Below, one piece after another: positions 7,609-15,941 of a stretch of DNA of 64,000 nt (its first letter is position 1; each line of letters begins with the position of its first letter). Under the pieces are notes generated by a model. That model worked only from the letters and a program-made list of their open reading frames with translations, was not told the DNA's origin and made no database searches. The stretch is from Thalassomonas viridans (lineage in GTDB: Bacteria > Pseudomonadota > Gammaproteobacteria > Enterobacterales > Alteromonadaceae): positions 2,542,001 to 2,606,000 of the forward strand of contig NZ_CP059733.1 in NCBI RefSeq assembly GCF_000948985.2, in the 5' to 3' direction. The position numbers and the translations under genes were made by a program.

Positions 7609-9909
7609 TTAAAAAGTGATCTTCAGCGATAAGGCATAATTACGTTCCAGCTGGGGCAGGAGCGAACTGTAAAAGCCTACGGCAATTCCCATCGCCTGGG
7701 TTTGTGGATTGCCGCCGTTGGCGCCCTGGTCTCCGGGGGCATAGTAGGTTTCGTTAAAGAGGTTATTGATCTTCAAGCTGACGGTGAAGGGGTCAAGTTG
7801 CCAGTTGAGGTTGGTATTGACCAGGGTATAGGCGTCCAGCTGCTGGTCGATGGTGCGCAGGGGATTGCGGCCATAAAGGGTCGTTTCGCCGTGATAGATC
7901 AGGCGCAGGTTCCATGACAAGGTATCCGTTAAAGGCAAATCTATCCCGGCCTTAAATTTATGGCGGGCGATATCGCCGGTATCGGCTTCACCGTTTTGCC
8001 AGCCGAGTACATTGCCTTCGCTGTCCAAGTCGTAGGAATAAAAAATATCGCTTTGTGCGTCTGTGTAGGTGTAATAGACATAACCGCTGATGGTATCTGC
8101 GCCTTTTATAAAGTTATCGTAGAAAAAACGCCCGCGGTATTCCGCCGCCATTACCTGCCTTTTATCGCTTAATCCTTCCGGAATAGGCTCTTCCTGGATC
8201 ACACCTTCAAACCGGGTCAGATAGGCAGAAAACTCGTGGCTCCAGTGCTCTGTCTGATGGATGTAGATGGCTTCGACATTCTTTAAGGTTTCCGGGCCGA
8301 CATCTTCGCTGGCTGCCCGGGCAGAAAAAGCAACAAAAACCAGGTTGGGCTGCGGTTCCTGGAAGGCTTCGCCGTATAAGAGTTTCAGGGTGTTTTGTTC
8401 GTCAAAGCGGTAGATTACCGACATTCTGGGATTGGTGGTACTGGCGTAAATATTATTGTTGTCGTAGCGTATCCCGGCACTGATACGCCAGGCATCCCGG
8501 TCATAAATGGCCTGGGCATAAATCCCTTCGTCTGTGGTATCTGCCAACAGTTCGTCGGGGTGGCGGCGGCTTAAGCTTGGCGGCAAAACGAAATTGTCTG
8601 TGTCGGGAGCAAAGATACCGGCGCCGAGTCCCAGCTCACCCGGGAGCGGTTCTTGGGTGCCGCAAAAGGGGGAGAAGGCGTTAAAATAACCGCAGACCTC
8701 GAATCCCCGGGGCAGGGATTTACTTTCGTATTTGATGCCGCCGGTGAGCAGCCAAGTATCGTTGAGCTGATATTCGCCGTCAAGCTGGAACAGATCTGAA
8801 GTAGCAGGGGAATGCCACAGGGATAAGCTGGTGTAACTGTTTTCCGCAGCTTCGCTGTAATTGCCTGCAGAAACAGAATCCCTTTGTGTATATAGCGCTT
8901 TTATCCGCATGCCATTGTCAAAACTGTGGTCGAATTCAATACCAAATTGATCGGTATGGTAATACCAGGGGCCGTGGGGCTGGACATAGCGTGACAGGTA
9001 TTCCATGCCGTAGCTCATGTCGACTTCGGTATCATTGTAGAAAATACGCAGGCTTTTATAACTCAGGCTGGCAAATAGACCTTTCTGGTTGTCCGGGTCG
9101 TTATATTGCCCGTAGGGGGCGCCGCGTACCGTAAAAGGGCCGCCGTTGTTTGCCGTAAGCAGTGGGCCCCAGATATCCGGGTTGGCCAGATCTGCGGCAT
9201 TGTAAAAGGCATACTGGCCGCTAAAGTTATCCAGATTCGGGCCGTCGCTGTCGTAAAGTTTACCGGCAATATCTAAGGTGAAATCATCCTGCCTGGCGGT
9301 AAGTCCCCATTCGATATCCCGGGTGCCGTAACTGCCATAGCTGGTTTGGACGCTGCCTTCGATATGGTTTTCATTGTGATCGGCCCCCGACTTGGTAATG
9401 ATATTAACCACCCCCAAAAAGGCATTGGGGCCGTAAATGACCCCGACCGGGCCGTATAAAACTTCGATACGGCTGACACGGCTCATGGGGATCTGCCTTT
9501 CTATATTCAGGTAATGGCCCCAGATTTCATTTTGCACCCGGCCGTTGAGCAAAATCAGGGTGCGGGAAGCATAAGGTTGCCGGTAGCCCCGCTGAAAAAC
9601 CTTGTTGGGACGATCGCCATTGCCGGCGTAGGCATCGAATCCCGGCAGATCGGCAAAGATTTCATTGAAGTTGCTATAACCCCGTTTATAGATATCGTCG
9701 GCGGTGATGATCACCAGGGAAGCGGGGGCATTGGCTACGGTCTCTTCGGTACCCGAGGCGGAAGATATGGTAAAAGCAAGCAGGTTTTCCAGGGATATAC
9801 CTGCAAGATAGGGGTTGGTTTCTTCTGTCTGGGCCGGGAAGACGGCTGTGACAAAGCTAAGATACAAGCCCGGCAGGGTTAGATATGTTTTGCTTGAAAA
9901 TGCTGGCAT
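7609..9909 (-). CDS. TonB-dependent outer-membrane receptor
   Basis: 766 aa, family length. A hydrophobic N-terminus (residues ~8-26, ending near FPAQ) is a signal peptide. The plug domain starts around residue 55 with APASLVIITADDIYKRGY, LPGF, TLILLNGR and RIEVLYGPVGVIYGPNAFLGVVNIIT, the standard plug signature. The rest is a 22-strand barrel, with the C-terminal NLFNETYYAPG region and a terminal Phe (LKITF). It imports a substrate such as a siderophore, vitamin, peptide or glycan fragment using TonB energy; the sequence does not reveal which. No transport partner lies adjacent. About 800 bp of gene-poor DNA lie upstream. Confidence 0.92.
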   Translation of the reverse strand: MPAFSSKTYLTLPGLYLSFVTAVFPAQTEETNPYLAGISLENLLAFTISSASGTEETVANAPASLVIITADDIYKRGYSNFNEIFADLPGFDAYAGNGDRPNKVFQRGYRQPYASRTLILLNGRVQNEIWGHYLNIERQIPMSRVSRIEVLYGPVGVIYGPNAFLGVVNIITKSGADHNENHIEGSVQTSYGSYGTRDIEWGLTARQDDFTLDIAGKLYDSDGPNLDNFSGQYAFYNAADLANPDIWGPLLTANNGGPFTVRGAPYGQYNDPDNQKGLFASLSYKSLRIFYNDTEVDMSYGMEYLSRYVQPHGPWYYHTDQFGIEFDHSFDNGMRIKALYTQRDSVSAGNYSEAAENSYTSLSLWHSPATSDLFQLDGEYQLNDTWLLTGGIKYESKSLPRGFEVCGYFNAFSPFCGTQEPLPGELGLGAGIFAPDTDNFVLPPSLSRRHPDELLADTTDEGIYAQAIYDRDAWRISAGIRYDNNNIYASTTNPRMSVIYRFDEQNTLKLLYGEAFQEPQPNLVFVAFSARAASEDVGPETLKNVEAIYIHQTEHWSHEFSAYLTRFEGVIQEEPIPEGLSDKRQVMAAEYRGRFFYDNFIKGADTISGYVYYTYTDAQSDIFYSYDLDSEGNVLGWQNGEADTGDIARHKFKAGIDLPLTDTLSWNLRLIYHGETTLYGRNPLRTIDQQLDAYTLVNTNLNWQLDPFTVSLKINNLFNETYYAPGDQGANGGNPQTQAMGIAVGFYSSLLPQLERNYALSLKITF

Positions 9910-10637
9910 AAGGGACCTGAGATATGTGTTTGTTTATTGCGCGGGTATCCTGATACGCATTTCTGTTCCTAGATGATGCTTACAGGTACCGCCTGGTAGT
10001 GCCTTACCGGAAAATTATAGTTGAATTTTCCCATCTTGTTGCCTGAGAAGCCGGGAGAAGGGGTATCCGTAGAGCGGTTTGTCTATGTAACCTGAGCCCG
10101 GCTTAAGATGAGCCTACTACTGCTTAAAATTTAGTCCTTTAGCTGTGACAGGGGGATATTGAAAAATGATCCGCTTACCGGATCATGCCGGTCAGTTAAA
10201 CGTCTGACCGTTCCTTTGGGTATGTAAAAATCTGGAGTCTTAATGAGACTTAGGATTCTTTATTTACAGAATGTAATGTATGCCATAACCTCATGGATGA
10301 AGAAGCATGGCGGTGTCTTTAAACTTTCTCTTTAATCGCCTGACGATTTTTTTTCTGTTATTGAACGTGCTTGAGCCGTCACCTTTTTTACTTCCGAAAT
10401 CAAGCCCTTACAACGACAATAAAACACTATGCTTTTCAATTGGTTAATTAAAGAAAATATTTGAAAATTAACCCTCTTTTCCTGTTGATGGATCCAGCCT
10501 TTTATACTATACCTTAATAGTCACCCACTTCATCTAAGGAGGCGCTTCAAACACTGATTATTCACTGGCCACTTACCGGCCGCCAACTTCATAAATAAGT
10601 TGGTAAATAAGATAGCAAATAAAATGCTAAACAAGGC
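9910..10637. other. Gene-poor stretch with repeat and hairpin
   Basis: No credible ORF is seen. It contains a perfect inverted repeat ATGATCCG/CGGATCAT at 10166-10186 and a solitary 51-bp repeat at 10262-10312 (listed separately). Its left part is the 5' region of the TonB-receptor gene. I looked there for cobalamin, TPP, c-di-GMP and other riboswitch signatures and recognised none, though the GC-rich segment 9980-10120 (minus strand) could fold. Confidence 0.5.
10262..10312 (+). repeat. Solitary diverged copy of the 51-bp repeat
   Basis: Exactly 51 bases that align without gaps to the tandem unit at 19655-19807: the same ATTTACAG start, the shared core ATGTAATGTATGCCAT, a shared GGATGAA, and the ATGGCG end. 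Roughly ten mismatches are present. It is the only other copy seen in the window. Confidence 0.85.
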
Positions 10638-10672
10638 GCTATCCTCAGGTGGTTGCAACACCCGAAGATAGC
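10638..10672 (+). promoter_or_regulatory. Leader hairpin of two-ORF cassette, copy 1
   Basis: GCTATC...GATAGC forms the outer stem and GGTG/CACC the inner stem of a hairpin 35 nt upstream of the small ORF. The same structure, with different stem bases (GCTG/CAGC outer stem), lies at the same place in copy 2 (51229-51262). Both are preceded by AGGCGCT. Structure kept while sequence changes suggests an RNA regulatory element. Confidence 0.55.
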
Positions 10673-10707
10673 TAACCAACACAGATATTTACTAAGAGGT
10701 ATCTATG

Positions 10708-10944
10708 ATGGCTAAAACTAATGATATGCCAGAGTTGCACTCGGTTAAAGTTTTTGTAACAAAAAACACACCACCCCGCCGCCGGCGCTGTATTGCCAAT
10801 ATCAGGAATGCCGGTATTACTCCACCCAACGGTTTTACGGGCCATTCTACCGCCAGCGGTTTTATCGGTAGTTGTTTTATGGATAGTTGTTTTATCGATA
10901 GAAACTTGCCGTTAACCTTTGCAGGAGGACAAGCTCATGTCTGA
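10708..10944 (+). CDS. Small peptide of two-ORF cassette, copy 1 (78 aa)
   Basis: Unknown family. The N-terminus MAKTNDMPELHSVKV is nearly the same as that of the ORF at 51041-51196 (MAKSNDMPEFHSVKV), while the rest differs completely: here a PPRRRR stretch and a Cys-, Ser- and Phe-containing tail. A fixed head with a free tail resembles a leader-core precursor peptide, but no modifying enzyme is nearby. I chose the ATG at 10708, not 10705, because it aligns with the only possible start in the other copy; GAGG lies upstream in both. Its stop overlaps the next gene's start in ATGTCTGA, so the pair is probably translationally coupled. Confidence 0.6.
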   Translation: MAKTNDMPELHSVKVFVTKNTPPRRRRCIANIRNAGITPPNGFTGHSTASGFIGSCFMDSCFIDRNLPLTFAGGQAHV

Positions 10945-11284
10945 ATCTACTTCAACTCCACAAAACGAAGCCGCCAGAAGGAAAGCCCAGTTGTCGGCGC
11001 TTGTCGATTTGACCGACGACTTTTCTAAGTTCCACCAGGAATGCGCCTTTCTCTGCGACGCTTTCGCCGCCGTAGCCCAGGAGCCCGAGTGCATCAGCGA
11101 GGAAACCAGCGAAGGCATACGCCATATGAGCTATTGGCTTAAATACCAGGCAAAGGAGTATTACCAGAGAATCGACGACCTCTACCAGGAAGCCTATAGT
11201 CACAATAAACAAGCCGAAGTACAGGAAAAAGCACAGGAAACAGTACAGGAAAAGGCACAGGAAAACCGGGAGGATAAACACTAG
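10937..11284 (+). CDS. ECAFLCDAFAA-family protein, cassette copy 1 (115 aa)
   Basis: Unknown function. It shares with the 91-aa product of 50773-51048 a conserved core: DDF.KF..ECAFLCDAFAA, EP.CI, TSEGI.H.SYWLK.Q...Y. Three Cys are conserved. The fold looks all-helical and cytosolic; there is no signal or membrane segment. The C-terminus here carries a repetitive Gln/Glu/Lys tail (QEKAQE repeats) absent from the other copy. Start ATG 10937 has GGAGGA upstream and overlaps the small ORF's stop. A hairpin terminator follows at 11297. The two copies lie on opposite strands about 40 kb apart. Confidence 0.7.
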   Translation: MSESTSTPQNEAARRKAQLSALVDLTDDFSKFHQECAFLCDAFAAVAQEPECISEETSEGIRHMSYWLKYQAKEYYQRIDDLYQEAYSHNKQAEVQEKAQETVQEKAQENREDKH

Positions 11285-11296
11285 TAGTAATATTTT

Positions 11297-11327
11297 AATG
11301 CCAGTCAGTGCTTAACTGACTGGCATT
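11297..11327 (+). terminator. Bidirectional terminator after cassette copy 1
   Basis: AATGCCAGTCAG and CTGACTGGCATT form a 12-bp perfect stem with a 7-base loop, flanked by A/T-rich sequence on both sides. It separates the cassette from the convergent metalloprotease gene. Confidence 0.8.
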
Positions 11328-11368
11328 TATAACAGGCGCAGCTTTTGTCGCCTGCCAGCTGAAAATAA

Positions 11369-13828
11369 TTACTGACGGCAACCGTCGGTATCAAATTCCG
11401 CCAGCATAGTGGCGCCTCCGCTGGAATCTTTCACCCGGAAGTATCCCCAATAACTGCTGACTTGGCTGAGGTCGGCAATGTAAATACACTCACTGTTGCC
11501 GGCATTCTCCGAAGCGGCATCATAGCTGCTGTCGGAAGGCCAGCCGCCGTGGCGGTAATACAAGTCCAGATCACCTTGCCCGTGGGCTATGGTGACTGCC
11601 AGGCTCTGATGGCCGCTGACATCCGGCAGGCTCAGCCAGATATTCTGGCTTGAGCCCAGGCATTCGGCTTTGCCCGAGGTTAAACGGCCGCCGGTGATTG
11701 CCGCCTGGGTTTTACAGGCATTCTCTAGCGGTGAAGACTGGCCGCTGATGGTCACTTTAGCGCTGTCGGAAGCCTGACGGCCGTCGTTATCGGTTACGGT
11801 CAGGGTAACGGTATACTCCCCGCCTGTGCTGTAGGTATGCACGGGATTAGCGTCGCTGCTGCTGGCGCCGTCGCCGAACTGCCAGGAGTAGCTGGCGATA
11901 TTGCCGTCGGGATCATGGGTGCCGGCGCTGCTGAAGCTGACCGCCTGTCCCTGGATGCCTGAATAGTCGCCGTTGGCTTTGGCTACCGGTGCCAGGCCTG
12001 TTGCCTGGTCATCGATTTCATAATAGACCTGCAGCTTGACGTCTGAATACTCCAGGAAGGGGTCTACCATAACATGGACAGTACCGCCGCCGCTGATTTC
12101 GCAGTACTCCGCCAGCTTAGGCGCGCTGAACGGCCGGCAATCGTAATTGTCAGTGGTGGGCTTTTGCCCTTTGCGTACATAGATATCGGGGTCTCCGCTA
12201 TAGCCGCCGGGGATCACCACTAAAGTTTTGTCGGCATTGCTTGGCACATCGAACTGGTACTCTTTCGGGGTCGCGCCTTTGGCCGATTGCAGGCCTTTCT
12301 CATCCAGCAAAAACTCACGGCGGCAATCATTGCACAGGCTGGGGTCCGTTGTTCCCAATACCCTTAACCTGGCATCGCTGTATGCGGAGTAGGCATCAAC
12401 CGCACTATAGTAGGTTTCACTGGCGGACGGGCCGGACAGGGTAATAATTTCGGGGGCGCCTGCGGTTTTAAAGGAGATATGATCTGCGGTCCAGGTATCG
12501 CCGTTTTTTTGCGGTATCTGGCCTTTGGAAACATAGAGATCCGGGTCTTTATCGCCATAGCCGTCCAGGTAAAAGGCTACAGCCTGGGTGCCGGCGGGGA
12601 TGTCGGCAGCGAAGGTTTCTACTTCTCCCTTGTTGGCGGAAATACCGCTGATATCGACGATTGTGCTGCCTGAGGGGATCAGGTCGGTGCCCGAGCCGTC
12701 CCAGGGGTGGTCGGCATCACTGGTGTAATGTGACAGGCCGGTGGCGATTAAGTTGCTGTTGCTCCACAAACTCGCCCGCGCCGGGCCATGTAAGGCGGCC
12801 GTCATGCGCTTGACCTGTTCTTGGGTAAACATGGCGTAGTTATCTGTATAGTGCATGAAGTTTTCGGTGTTGGTGGTTTGTCCCATGCAGTTCAGGTGAT
12901 TGTCTGCCATGTCGGAGCTGCCCATTTGCGGCGTATCGCAGGCGCGGTCGCCCGTGACTTCACAAAATCCTGCCTGATGCACGGTGCAGCCGCCTTCAAA
13001 GGTGTGGGGAAGGTTTAAGAAGTGGCCGAACTCATGGGTGAGCACCGAACGGAAGTTTTCATTGGTATTGGTGCCCAGGTAGGCGCCGTTGTAGACCACC
13101 CGGGCGGTGCCGTTTTGCGACATGGAAACCTGGGGATACCAGGCAACCCCGGAATTATTGGTGGAGCCGTCGTTATAGAGATCATTCATAATATAAACAT
13201 TCATATATTTGAAGTTATCCCAGGCATCGGCGGCTATTTCGCTGTTATAACCTGAGCCGTTGCCATAACCTTTTTGCTCGCGGTTGTAGCGGACAATACC
13301 ATTTGAGGACTGACCGGAAGGATCTTTTTGTGCCAGTACGAACTCAACATTGAGGTTTTCCCTGATCGCCCTGAACTCTGCGGCTATCGGGCCGTCCTGG
13401 GTATTGAGGCCGAGAAAGTCTTCATTGGTTTTATTGAGTGCGTCTATGATTTTTTCATCGGTCAGGCACTGGCCGCCGTTATCACAGTTAAATTGCTGGC
13501 CATAAATATGAAAAACCACCGGAATATAATAGCGGCCGCCAACGGCCTGGCTGTTGGCCGTGGCCGCTACCCGGGTTTGCTGTAACTGTTTCAGGATTTT
13601 ATTGCTGCGGCTTTTACTGTCGGCGAGAAAGCGGCGGTTTTCCCGTTGGACTTGCTGCCAGTTTTGGTTGTTGTTGTCGGTGCCGCAAATCTGACCGGCG
13701 TTTTTACCGTTATCGGAGGCCAAAAAAGCTAACTCTGCCGGTAATGACGTGGTTTTCAGGGACATTCCCGCCCAGGCGCTGCAACACAGCAGGCTCAGGG
13801 AGAGTCCGGATATTATTTTTTTAGACAT
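11369..13828 (-). CDS. Secreted M43 zinc metalloprotease with PKD and PPC domains
   Basis: A signal peptide (MSKKIISGLSLSLLCCSAWA) and a propeptide precede the catalytic domain. HEFGHFLNLPH gives zinc ligands His265, His269 and His275 and catalytic Glu266; the downstream NFMHYTDN holds the Met-turn of pappalysin/cytophagalysin-type proteases. Then come PPC-like beta domains (DPDLYVSKGQ, DPDIYVRKGQ), a PKD domain (SYSWQFGDG, YTVTLTVTDN) and a C-terminal domain with DLDLYYRHG. These accessory domains bind substrate or are removed after export. 819 aa. Role: extracellular protein degradation. It shares the PPC/PKD accessory set with the serine protease at 17.5 kb. Confidence 0.92.
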   Translation of the reverse strand: MSKKIISGLSLSLLCCSAWAGMSLKTTSLPAELAFLASDNGKNAGQICGTDNNNQNWQQVQRENRRFLADSKSRSNKILKQLQQTRVAATANSQAVGGRYYIPVVFHIYGQQFNCDNGGQCLTDEKIIDALNKTNEDFLGLNTQDGPIAAEFRAIRENLNVEFVLAQKDPSGQSSNGIVRYNREQKGYGNGSGYNSEIAADAWDNFKYMNVYIMNDLYNDGSTNNSGVAWYPQVSMSQNGTARVVYNGAYLGTNTNENFRSVLTHEFGHFLNLPHTFEGGCTVHQAGFCEVTGDRACDTPQMGSSDMADNHLNCMGQTTNTENFMHYTDNYAMFTQEQVKRMTAALHGPARASLWSNSNLIATGLSHYTSDADHPWDGSGTDLIPSGSTIVDISGISANKGEVETFAADIPAGTQAVAFYLDGYGDKDPDLYVSKGQIPQKNGDTWTADHISFKTAGAPEIITLSGPSASETYYSAVDAYSAYSDARLRVLGTTDPSLCNDCRREFLLDEKGLQSAKGATPKEYQFDVPSNADKTLVVIPGGYSGDPDIYVRKGQKPTTDNYDCRPFSAPKLAEYCEISGGGTVHVMVDPFLEYSDVKLQVYYEIDDQATGLAPVAKANGDYSGIQGQAVSFSSAGTHDPDGNIASYSWQFGDGASSSDANPVHTYSTGGEYTVTLTVTDNDGRQASDSAKVTISGQSSPLENACKTQAAITGGRLTSGKAECLGSSQNIWLSLPDVSGHQSLAVTIAHGQGDLDLYYRHGGWPSDSSYDAASENAGNSECIYIADLSQVSSYWGYFRVKDSSGGATMLAEFDTDGCRQ

Positions 13829-14163
13829 GTTCTCTTCCTTTTATCTTTATTGTTTTTTCCTGTTCCCGGATTTAACACCTGTTTTTTACTTCTACTGGAT
13901 ACGGGCAAAAAACAAATTGTTAAAACGGGCTTTTAGAATTTAGCAAGAAAACAATATATTGGATACAATATATTTAAATAAAATATCATCAAATTAACAT
14001 AATTCTGGCTATTAATTGGTCAATGCTTTGAATAATAAAGATTTAATTCTTTTATAATTTTTTTGTTCAGTCGTTTAAAAATATTACCGGGAGCGCGTAT
14101 AAGCAAAGATAAAATTGCTTTTGTATGTTTGCGGGGCTGACGCCATCAGGCGGGGAACATCTG
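13829..14163. other. AT-rich intergenic region
   Basis: No ORF is supported. A direct repeat of ACAATATATT at 13951-13960 and 13965-13974 (14-bp period) lies upstream of the metalloprotease start and could be a regulator site; nothing else is recognised. Confidence 0.4.
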
Positions 14164-14907
14164 CTAATGGCGTAAATAAAGGCCTTTGTCCTGAATGATT
14201 TGCTTTTCTGCTTTTTCGATAAGCTTTTGCAATTCACCGCTGCTTTTAAGCCGCTGGATTGCCTGATCTATAACCGGTACTAACGCCTGGTGTTTTTCAT
14301 GGACATAGTGATAAAGTGGCAATACGGCTAACGGTTTGTCCATGGCAACAATGTTTTTATAACCCAGCCTTTCCAGCGCTAAATTGCCGTCCAGGGTGTT
14401 TGTCAATGCAACATCTACCTTGCCGCTGCTGAGTAATTTGAACATGACTTCGCTGCTGTTAACTTCGTAGACCCGGTTCAGTCCTGCGGTAATATTATTG
14501 GTATGTTTAACGCCCCTGACTTTGACCAGCGAATAGTTTTCCAAATCCTGTGCTTTGCTGATGTCAATGTCTCCCTGTTTCAATACGAACGGCATGGTCT
14601 CCAGGTAATAGTAGGGGGTAGGCACCCTGATTGTGGTGCTGTTTTCATCGCCATAGGTCCATATACGCATGATTTCGCCGTCTTTTTTTCCCGAAGTGGC
14701 AACATATTGGGCTCTGTCGGCGGGCAGGGGCGTGATGGTAATGTCTATTCCCAGGCTTTGATAAATTTGCGGCAGTACAATACGGCCAAGTTCCTGCTCT
14801 GAAAGATATTCTATTGAGGCGAATTCGTAGCTGTCGGCAATGGCAGTTGCCTGTGCGGATACAGTAATAATCAGTAAAAAACCAAGCAGGCAATACAGCT
14901 TATTCAT
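14164..14907 (-). CDS. Periplasmic solute-binding protein (family 3-like)
   Basis: Signal peptide MNKLYCLLGFLLIITVSAQA, then a type II periplasmic binding fold: ADRAQYVATSGKKDGEIMR near the start, PTPYYYLETMPFVLK, DLENYSLVKVRG, and a helix-rich C-terminus (VIDQAIQRLKSSGELQKLIEKAE). This is the SBP_bac_3 pattern of short-range amino-acid-binding-like proteins. No permease or ATPase gene is adjacent, as is common for the orphan SBP_bac_3 proteins of Alteromonadales. Ligand unknown. Start moved to ATG 14907 so that the signal peptide is N-terminal. Confidence 0.78.
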   Translation of the reverse strand: MNKLYCLLGFLLIITVSAQATAIADSYEFASIEYLSEQELGRIVLPQIYQSLGIDITITPLPADRAQYVATSGKKDGEIMRIWTYGDENSTTIRVPTPYYYLETMPFVLKQGDIDISKAQDLENYSLVKVRGVKHTNNITAGLNRVYEVNSSEVMFKLLSSGKVDVALTNTLDGNLALERLGYKNIVAMDKPLAVLPLYHYVHEKHQALVPVIDQAIQRLKSSGELQKLIEKAEKQIIQDKGLYLRH

Positions 14908-15127
14908 ATGAAATACGGTGATTTGAACAGGCACTGGTGACGGTATATTAACATAATTCAGCTTGTGGCCCTAATAGAGCGACAAGCTGAGTCTCTTTTT
15001 TGGGCATGCAGCAGAAAAGGTTCAGTGTTATTGACTTTTGTTATAAAAGTGTTAATTTGTCTGTGTGGCTTTCTATTGCCAGCAGTAAATCGTCACTATG
15101 TTTATGGCTAAAAAGAAAGGAGAAAAA

Positions 15128-15565
15128 ATGAAAAAGATATTTTTCGCTGTATCATTAACGGCCATGTTGTCGGCCTGTGCTGCAACCTCAACTATGACGG
15201 CACAAGAAAAAGATGCTGCCTACCTTGACTATATTGCCGAGCATCAACTGGAAAGCGTAGATAAGGTGCGAAGTTTTACTTTTAAAGATTGGCAGTCACT
15301 AAGTGATAAACATTTACTTGTTTCCACCTCTTTAAAGAAGCATTATTTACTCGGGCTTAAGCACTCTTGTGCTGATCTGAAGTTTTCCCAGGGGATTGCC
15401 GTTAACCGGACCAGTAATTCCAGCCTGATGGCGAAGTTTGATTCTGTGACCGCCCTGAGGGCTCCGGAGATAAAGTGTTACATCAAGTCTATCCACCCGG
15501 TCAATAAAGAGCAGGCAATGGAAATTGCGGCCATAGGTAAGCCGGCGGAGAGCAGTGAGATATAA
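15128..15565 (+). CDS. DUF6491-like lipoprotein
   Basis: 145 aa. The N-terminus MKKIFFAVSLTAMLSAC is a lipoprotein signal with lipobox LSAC; Cys17 would be lipidated. The mature part contains a small beta domain with two Cys (SCADLKF, EIKCYIKSI), resembling the uncharacterised DUF6491 family. ATG 15128 has AAAGGAG upstream; the frame opens earlier at 15098 without a site. Monocistronic, with a terminator at 15606. Function unknown. Confidence 0.7.
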   Translation: MKKIFFAVSLTAMLSACAATSTMTAQEKDAAYLDYIAEHQLESVDKVRSFTFKDWQSLSDKHLLVSTSLKKHYLLGLKHSCADLKFSQGIAVNRTSNSSLMAKFDSVTALRAPEIKCYIKSIHPVNKEQAMEIAAIGKPAESSEI

Positions 15566-15605
15566 AGCCGTTTGTTGCTGAGTTTACTGCCGTATAAAAT
15601 TTAAG

Positions 15606-15634
15606 CCCTATAGTCGCCGGTTTATAGGGTTTTT
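15606..15634 (+). terminator. Rho-independent terminator after the lipoprotein gene
   Basis: CCCTATA/TATAGGG, 7-bp stem, followed by TTTTTAT on the plus strand. Confidence 0.75.
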
Positions 15635-15748
15635 ATCGTTATTTTCACTTTATCAATCGTTTTTCTTTGTCTACCTTGATTATAAGGAGCTGTTCCCCTC
15701 CAAAGGTAAACAGTTCCCGGTTTGCTGCTACAAGGGAGTGTAAGGCTT

Positions 15749-15916
15749 ATGTCGCAAAGTTTTCACGAGCATTTAAGCGAATTAACGGTTCGCTATAACA
15801 ATGATGAGCTTAACGAAGAAGAACTTAGGGAATACAAAGCGTTAGCCGAGTTGATGAAATCTGTCCTCAGGGTATACCACTTGCAATACCTGGCCGAGAA
15901 AACTCAGAAGCCGTAG
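15749..15916 (+). CDS. Small hypothetical protein (55 aa)
   Basis: A short charged helical protein (MSQSFHEHLSELTVRYNN). TAAGG precedes ATG 15749. No family recognised and no membrane segment. It lies between a terminator and the convergent EAL-HDOD gene. Kept because its codon use looks coding and it has a start signal. Confidence 0.45.
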   Translation: MSQSFHEHLSELTVRYNNDELNEEELREYKALAELMKSVLRVYHLQYLAEKTQKP

Positions 15917-15941
15917 CTCTGGTAATGGCTTAGCTAGCAGC

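Noticed and set aside
9910..10140. Cobalamin, TPP or cyclic-di-GMP riboswitch before the TonB-dependent receptor
   Set aside because: None of the conserved boxes of these classes was found on the minus strand.
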